Shown one piece after another: positions 58,269 to 64,000 of a stretch of 64,000 bases of DNA. This stretch comes from Galerina marginata. Its lineage: Eukaryota; Basidiomycota; Agaricomycetes; Agaricales; Galerinaceae. The DNA lies in the NCBI GenBank assembly GCA_023014335.1, contig JAECYW010000005.1, forward strand, positions 1,674,001 through 1,738,000, given 5' to 3'. The notes beneath the pieces are model-generated. The model saw nothing but the letters and a program-made list of their open reading frames with translations. It ran no database searches and had not been told where the DNA came from. Position 1 is the first letter of the stretch, and every line of letters starts with the position of its first letter. A program made the position numbers and the translations under genes.

Positions 58269-59063
58269 GGTTCAAGTTGCGTAGTCGGAAACCTGTGACG
58301 CGAACCTAGAGGACGCAGGTAGGTTTTGTAGCGGGGTTGGATAACCGTGCGTGGGGCTATCTGTAATAATATTAATGTCCTCGAGGCTCGGGAAACGAAA
58401 AGATGGGTATGCGCAGTTGCTGCACAGCACTGGTTGGGTAGTGGTTTCCTGGGATAATATCAGGTTGAAAGTGACATCAGGGTTGATAATCGCCTTCGCT
58501 TCAGGCTCCAGAGGTGCTCTTAAGATGGTGTTTCGTCAGAGATATCCTAGGCCTATACGAAGGCAGCGGAGAGTTACGCTGGCAGCCACTGGTATGCGCT
58601 ATTCGCGCCTACGGCTGTACGCTGGCGGACGCTGATCATCATATTGCCTTGGCATTTACACTGCCGACCTTTTTCCAGGTACAGCTTTGTCAGCTTTTTC
58701 TAACAAAAGAGGATTCCTTGCCTCTTTCACTTTCGATTAAGAAATATGGATTGTTATCTATTCAAGTGTTGTGAAGTTAGGGTATAGATGCTGATAGAAG
58801 AGGTATGTATGTACAGGTAATGGGTTGTGTATGTCGAGGAGCTACAAACATGGCGGATGGATGAATGATAAATGAGTAAAATGTAGGGAGGACTAAACCA
58901 AAAAAACCGCAAAAGCCCAAATGAAAAAAGGGAGAAACGACGTCAAGCCGTCCGGGGGTACAGGTATCTTCATAATTCGTGAGTGGTTTCATGAGTTGGA
59001 TCTTGAATGAGGGTAAAGAGGCAAAGAACGAGGGCCAAGTGGTGTTGAGCTTGACTGGAAGAG
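58269..59063. other. Spacer between EH-domain gene and HMG-box gene
   Basis: A 795-bp gap between two minus-strand genes: promoter of the EH gene and 3' flank of the HMG gene. No gene visible. Confidence 0.5.
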
Positions 59064-60657
59064 TTAAGCACTGGCGGTAAAGTTTCCAAAATCGAAATAC
59101 TGCTCCATCGACACCACATCATCTTGCGGTACACCACCCGGGTGCTGCATCTGATAGCGGCACCACTCCTCATGCGACACCGGCTCCGTCGACAACTTCA
59201 CCAGCTGGTCGGTATAATAATCCACGAGCACATCTCCTTCCTTGCCTGGAGCACTCGGAAACATGTAATGGGCGTCCAAAGCCAAAGAGGAAACCGAAAA
59301 CGGCGCCGTCGTGAGAGGCGCGAGGTTGAGAAGCGGGATGGGGATCGACGGTAGGCCCATCGGGGGGTAGAAAGAGAAGGTGTCGGTGTTTGCCCGGGGA
59401 AGGGTTGGCAGGGAGGCATACATGGCGGCGGGTGTGATGTAGCGCTTGAACCCGAACTGCTCTGGCTCGCGGTCAAGATGGGGGTGGAACGGGGCGGGGT
59501 CGAATTCGGGCACAAGCTCGGTTTCCGGGACCTTCTGAGGAAGTAGGGTTATTATAAGTCAAACTTGAAAATAAGCGGACGAGAGAGACCCATACCTTTA
59601 GCTCTGCCTTCTCCAACTCCTCCTGCTTGATCTTCGAGGGAGTCAGCTCAAGAACGGGGATCTCAGAGGTCGGCACGAAATCGTCGTCTACAGACGGGCT
59701 GGGGCTGGGAGAGTGGGTCGGCGCAAATGCGCTGCCCGCCGACGCAGGACGTTCGTCGGCAGCAGGCGTCAGCCTCGGTGAAGGCGACGGAGACGGAGAG
59801 CGGACGATGAGTCGAACAGCAGCGCGCTGGGCGGCCGTACGGATAATCCTCGCACCGCGAGGGGGAGGCGGGGTGTACACGGACTCAGGCGACCCAGGTT
59901 CAGAGGAAGAAGATGTCACTGACGATCTCGACCACTGCTCCACAATCTTCCGCTGCCGATGCTGGTTCCGGTTCTGAACCGACATCCCGCTCCTCCTCCG
60001 TCCGCTAGCAGCCGCCTTCGGCTTGCCCTTGCCTTTCGTGCCACCGGGAGCGTAGACGTAGTTGGGGTACTTGATACGGTGGTCCGCCTTCTCCCGTTCG
60101 GCGAGCTCGTGGTATGGCTTTTTTTCGTCCGGTGTCATCTTGCTCCAGGCCTTTCCGGCATGTTTGCTGAGCTCGTTCTGCTGGCCCTCACCGGCGGCCG
60201 ATGCGCTGCTGATGTACGCGGAGCGGAAGAAGATGAAGGCATTGCGCGGACGCGGAACGTGGGAGGGGTCGCGTCGGCTGACGTAGCTATTTCTGCGCGA
60301 CGGAAGGGAGGAGATGTAGGGAGAAGAATGGGCAGAGGGGAGCGAGGGGAGATTGGGAGGAGGACAAGGTGCAAGTGGCTCTTCTGCAAGTGACTCTTCT
60401 TGATGAGTGGGGCTGGGTGAAGCGACGGGTGAAGTAACAGAGGGGGTTTGACCGTCCGAGGGATCGACATTGATATTGTGATGAGCCAGATGAGTAATGC
60501 TCTGAGGCACCGGCCAACCGTCTTCTGTAAATCACAGATCACAGTGGTTAGCGAAATTGAATGGGCGGATAAAAATAACAATTAACACACCACCGTAGAT
60601 AACTGGGATCTCATTGCCGAGGCGGCCTGAGTGTCGGCGATTGCGAACCAGAGGCAT
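59064..60657 (-). CDS. HMG-box transcription factor (MATA_HMG / Pcc1-like)
   Basis: Exon 1 (from ATG 60657, MPLVRNRRHSGR) is short; a large second exon and a third exon (ending at 59064) complete about 510 residues. The HMG box reads HVPRPRNAFIFFRSAYISS, then QQNELSKHAGKAWSKMTPDE and KKPYHELAEREKADHRIKYP: the PRPRNAF entry and the two Trp/Tyr-containing helices of the sequence-specific MATA_HMG class. It is preceded by a Ser/Pro-rich stretch and followed by a basic NRNQHRQRK segment and Ser/Pro-rich low-complexity DNA-distal regions (SPSPSPSP). The C-terminus is unique (KRYITPAAMYASLP, QYFDFGNFTASA). Relatives in mushrooms (for example Coprinopsis pcc1) regulate sexual development; that role here is inference. 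Divergent from SEC2. Confidence 0.87.
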
Positions 60658-61934
60658 GATAGTGGTGTGTGAGGGTTAGGAAAAACTTGGGGGGCTCGGA
60701 TGGAAGGTTAGGAAGGTTGTAGATGCGTTCAACGCAGTGCTTTGGAGGGCTAATGAGAGGCATAGTTTCGTGCGTTTAAGAGGATTAACTGTAGGAATCC
60801 TTAGGTTTCCTTAGATGTAGCGTTAGATATTAGCACTTCGTTAATATCACCTCGTTGCAGCCTCGAGGTGGGTGATTTCAGGAATTCACAGAGTGATGTC
60901 GCATAGTCACGCCGATTTGGGAAGTCCGATCAAATGTGATCCACATCTGTGAAGCGGAGGCAGAAAACCACCAGAACGAGAAGTACAAGACCATGTTGTT
61001 CACCACAGGAACAGTCCGCGACGCTTGGATGCCTGGCGAAAGTTATAAGAACCGTCAGTGATACGTTGCGATGCCCAAATAATTAACCGCACCTGTGGCG
61101 AGCTATCATAATGGTTTTAGGTCATGCAACGGTGATCCATGGACCAGATTGCTGTTAGACGTAAGGATTGGAGGCAGGTCGGTATTCGAGGTAAGATCTA
61201 GTATCATGGGATAGATGGACGAATTTCCCCATGATATGAATACGATCTTCGAATCCTCGGGAATTCGGTTGAGTTTGGATAAGTGCAAAGGTATCGATGA
61301 GCCCGGGGACATTCGGCATGAAACGTGCCCAAGCCACTCGAGGCCACGAGTCCTTCTATCTGGCTCAGCCTATGATATGACTCGACAATCATGAATTATC
61401 GGACTGTGCAGTGTGCGAGCAGGATTGAACGGCCGTGTAGGATTTTGTTACAGTGGAAGATAGCTCAGAAGTCGAGCGTACGCGTAACAGGGGACTCGCG
61501 GAGTTATGTGCCTAAGACTTAGTACAAAGGATCGGGTCAGAAAGGACAAAGTGCGAAGGAAACAAGATCATACCGAACTATCAGTTCTGGTGTACCAGTT
61601 CGGCGCGACGCATGTCTGGATGACGCGTTGAGGAGACCGCACGGGAACGCAGGGGCGCAATGCAATATTTCGAAAATTCGCCATCATTTGGTTGGTGAGC
61701 GATCATCAAAGGAAACTCTGAGCAACTTGAGTTGAACCATCGGCATAGCGGCTGGGTTATAGAATTTCGCAGCCAGAACGCGAGAAATAAGTGAAAACGG
61801 CGGGATGGGAGATGGGTGGAAGGTGAAAGGCGGGATTGATGAGATCATTTTTCAGAGAGTCGGGTTACAGGCACGTGTACGCATCAACTCTCCCATTTTA
61901 CCTCTCGTCCACATACTGCCCTACAGGACCAGCT
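60658..61934. other. Divergent promoter region between HMG-box gene and SEC2
   Basis: About 1.3 kb between divergent genes. The long upstream region is consistent with a regulated HMG gene. Minus-strand frames of 60-68 codons at 61106-61392 look accidental. An in-frame ATG at 61839 lies upstream of the chosen SEC2 start. Confidence 0.5.
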
Positions 61935-64000
61935 ATGGTTGAAGACCTCCAGGAAGTGTCACCGCCACAACAGAACGGCACATCGACACTAGACAACGGC
62001 CACGAACGAGTGGACAGTCAGAGTGTCACTCTTTCACCTAAGCAGCGTCGTGGCAGCGTTGACAGAGATGCCCAGGAGATGGTCATCGAGTCTCTACGCG
62101 CACAAATACAAGACCTCTTCTCGCAGGTCAGCCAGCTTAACAACAAGCTCGTCAAGTCGTACGACCGGGTCTCTGATCTCGAGGACGATCTGCACGTCGC
62201 CTCTGCCAATATCCGCACTTCGTCTCTCAAGGTTTCACAGCTGGAGCTCGAACGCACGCAGCACCTCTCGGCTCTGAATACTGGGCTGTTGGTCGAAAAG
62301 GCCCATGTCACTTCAGAGCTCAATCGGTTGATGGAGAAGGCGACGGAAGAAGCGGCTCAGCGCGGACAGGCCGAGTCTGCTCGAATTGCTATCGAAAAGG
62401 ACCTTGACGACTTGAGCGCGTCGCTCTTTGGACAAGCCAATACTATGGTGGCAGAAGCCCGTTTTGAGAAGCATCTCAGCGAAAGAAAGGTGGAAGACGC
62501 TGAGCGTGCTTTAAAGAGCGCAGAGGAGGCGGTCCAAGTCATGCAAGCGCAGATGCAAACTATGCAGGCAGAACGAGAGGAAGCGGAGAAGAAGGCCCGC
62601 GAGATGGAGATGGTCATGGGCAAGGGAAAATGGACTAAACGACGCGACAGCGACGTTGCCGTCTCTCTACGGCTGCTCAGCACACATTCGCCATATCAAG
62701 ACTACCTTGCATTCCTTGCGCATCTGCGAATTCTACATCCAACTTCACCCAATACACCAGCAATGTCTACTCTCCTCCAGCTGCCTTTCCTAGCCCGGCT
62801 ACTAACGGAAGATTCGTATGTCCTTTGTCTATTCAGTTAAAAATATGACCTGACACTTTTACAGAGAACCAACAGTCCGTCTAGACCTTGCGCCATCTCT
62901 TAATTGGCTTTCGCGTCGTTCCGTCTTAGCTGCCATCCATTCAGGGCAGCTTATGATAGAGCCCATGTCTCCCGCCTCTCTCTTCGCCGAATCAGCAACA
63001 TACCCCACGTCAACAACAATCGCCGGCATAAACAGCAGCAACGACAACATCTCCTGCGCTCTCTGCGGCGTGCCCATCTTCCCTACCTCTGACTCATCCC
63101 ATCCTTCCCGGCCACCAGTCCACCCTCAGAGCCACCTCACCCACACCCACAATTCCACAGCCTCAAATTCCTGGTCCGGAGCATTCTTCAAGAAAACCGG
63201 CTCCATCGGAGGTTACTCAAATGGCACCCAACCATCCTCGCCTACGCGCTCAGCGCACCGTCTCTCCATCGGTTCGCACCTGAACACACAAATATTCATC
63301 TTCCGCCTAGCCTCTCCGCCCACCTCAACAATCGCATCATTGCCCCTCCCATCTCTAACAAAATCTTCCTCGGCTTCTCAAGCCACACCCTCGTCTATGC
63401 CCTCATCCTACGCCTCCACAAGCTACAACTCTAACTCCAACACCCCCCTCACCGTTACCCAATCCTACTCCCAAAACGCCGCACAAAACAATCAGCCCAC
63501 GACGATATACCCCCTCTGCATGTCCGGCTGGTGCCTCAACCGCCTGCGCTCGACGTGCACCCTCTGGGCGTTCGTGCGCACGGGCATCGTTGAGAAAGTA
63601 TGGGAGGAAGAGCTGCCCCCTCCACCGCCCCCGCCGTCGACGATCCCTATGGGGAAGGGCGCTGCTGGAGAGAAGCCGCCTATACCGCCACGGAAGAGGG
63701 GCTTGTGGGGGATTGCGAGCGCTATTGGGGAGCGGGCGGCGAGTTGGAGCGAGGGTGATAAGGAGAAGGGTAAAAAGACTGCAGCGAGCGCGAGTGGTGA
63801 GGCGCCTCATGAGCAGCGGAGGTTGCCCCCGCCGCTACCACCTGTGAGCGCTGCGCGGTCGGTATCACACCCAACACCAGCAGCAGCGTCAGCAGCTCCT
63901 CCACCTCCATTACCCAAGCGAAACGAAGGGCGGAGTCGGACTTCGCCCCATTCGACCTCTCCACCTCCGCGAAGCAGCACAGAGAACATCACTATCAATG
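61935..64000 (+). CDS. SEC2: Rab guanine-nucleotide exchange factor SEC2, 5' part (cut by window end)
   Basis: Sec2 activates the Rab GTPase Sec4 on secretory vesicles for polarised exocytosis. Exon 1 is 61935-62815 and exon 2 begins 62865 and stays open to the window end, with the junction in phase 2 (TCA Ser split). The N-terminal half is a long coiled coil (SLRAQIQDLFSQVSQLNNKL, VKSYDRVSDLEDDLHVAS), including the Sec2p GEF segment around ASLFGQANTMVAEARFEK, the conserved patch that contacts the Rab. Later a Ser/Pro-rich region leads to the conserved C-terminal block IYPLCMSGWCLNRLRSTCTL with WAFVRTGIVEKVWEEE and poly-Pro stretches. An in-frame ATG at 61839 would add 32 residues that do not resemble Sec2. 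The 3' end is outside the window. Confidence 0.92.

Overview
The window is nuclear DNA of a filamentous basidiomycete, most likely an Agaricomycete. Genes are dense, on both strands, and cut by many short GT-AG introns of about 50-60 nt with exons down to 6-30 nt. The content is typical of mushrooms: a fungal sesquiterpene synthase, a DUF6534-like seven-helix protein, F-box/LRR-type proteins, a fungal SRPK-type kinase, a MATA_HMG-like HMG-box factor and a sedolisin. Gene models were spliced by hand and reading phase was checked. The exon sums given divide by three for OYE 2, HAD, SRPK, DHH1, thymidylate kinase, ERG2, SDHAF2, the sedolisin, the glycosyltransferase, the seven-helix protein, the terpene synthase and MIX17. 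I cannot name the species.

Layout: 0-2.4 kb, two tandem Old Yellow Enzyme genes, the first cut by the window edge. 2.5-5.3 kb, a HAD hydrolase and an SRPK-like kinase (both minus). 5.8-9.6 kb, DEAD-box helicase DHH1 and thymidylate kinase (plus). 9.8-11.4 kb, ERG2 and SDHAF2, divergent around a 211-bp promoter with an SRE/E-box-like site. 11.6-14.2 kb, a 13-exon sedolisin. 14.8-18.3 kb, a DXD glycosyltransferase and an F-box protein. 19.7-22.6 kb, a seven-helix membrane protein and two small single-pass proteins. 22.6-33.4 kb, a gene-poor island with no convincing gene. 33.4-42.1 kb, a small mitochondrial-type protein, PWP2 and MAK5 (both ribosome biogenesis) and an F-box/LRR-like protein. 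42.5-49.5 kb, an MFS transporter with a very large central loop and a sesquiterpene synthase. 51.4-53.6 kb, a divergent mitochondrial pair, an mL45/MBA1-like protein and MIX17 (CHCHD2/10). 55.6-64 kb, a three-EH-domain endocytic protein, an HMG-box factor and the 5' part of SEC2.

Most genes are conserved housekeeping functions: rRNA processing, mRNA decay, dTMP and ergosterol synthesis, mitochondrial biogenesis, endocytosis and exocytosis. The accessory part is the OYE pair, the sedolisin, the glycosyltransferase, the seven-helix protein, the terpene synthase and the gene-poor island.

The strongest unusual signal is the sedolisin. It has an intact, fully spliceable 652-residue reading frame and keeps the catalytic Ser (SGTS) and Glu, but the catalytic Asp four residues after the Glu is Ile and the oxyanion-hole Asp of SSGDxG is Asn (SPGNTG). 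It looks like a maintained secreted pseudoprotease. No CRISPR, tRNA, rRNA or intact transposon was found.
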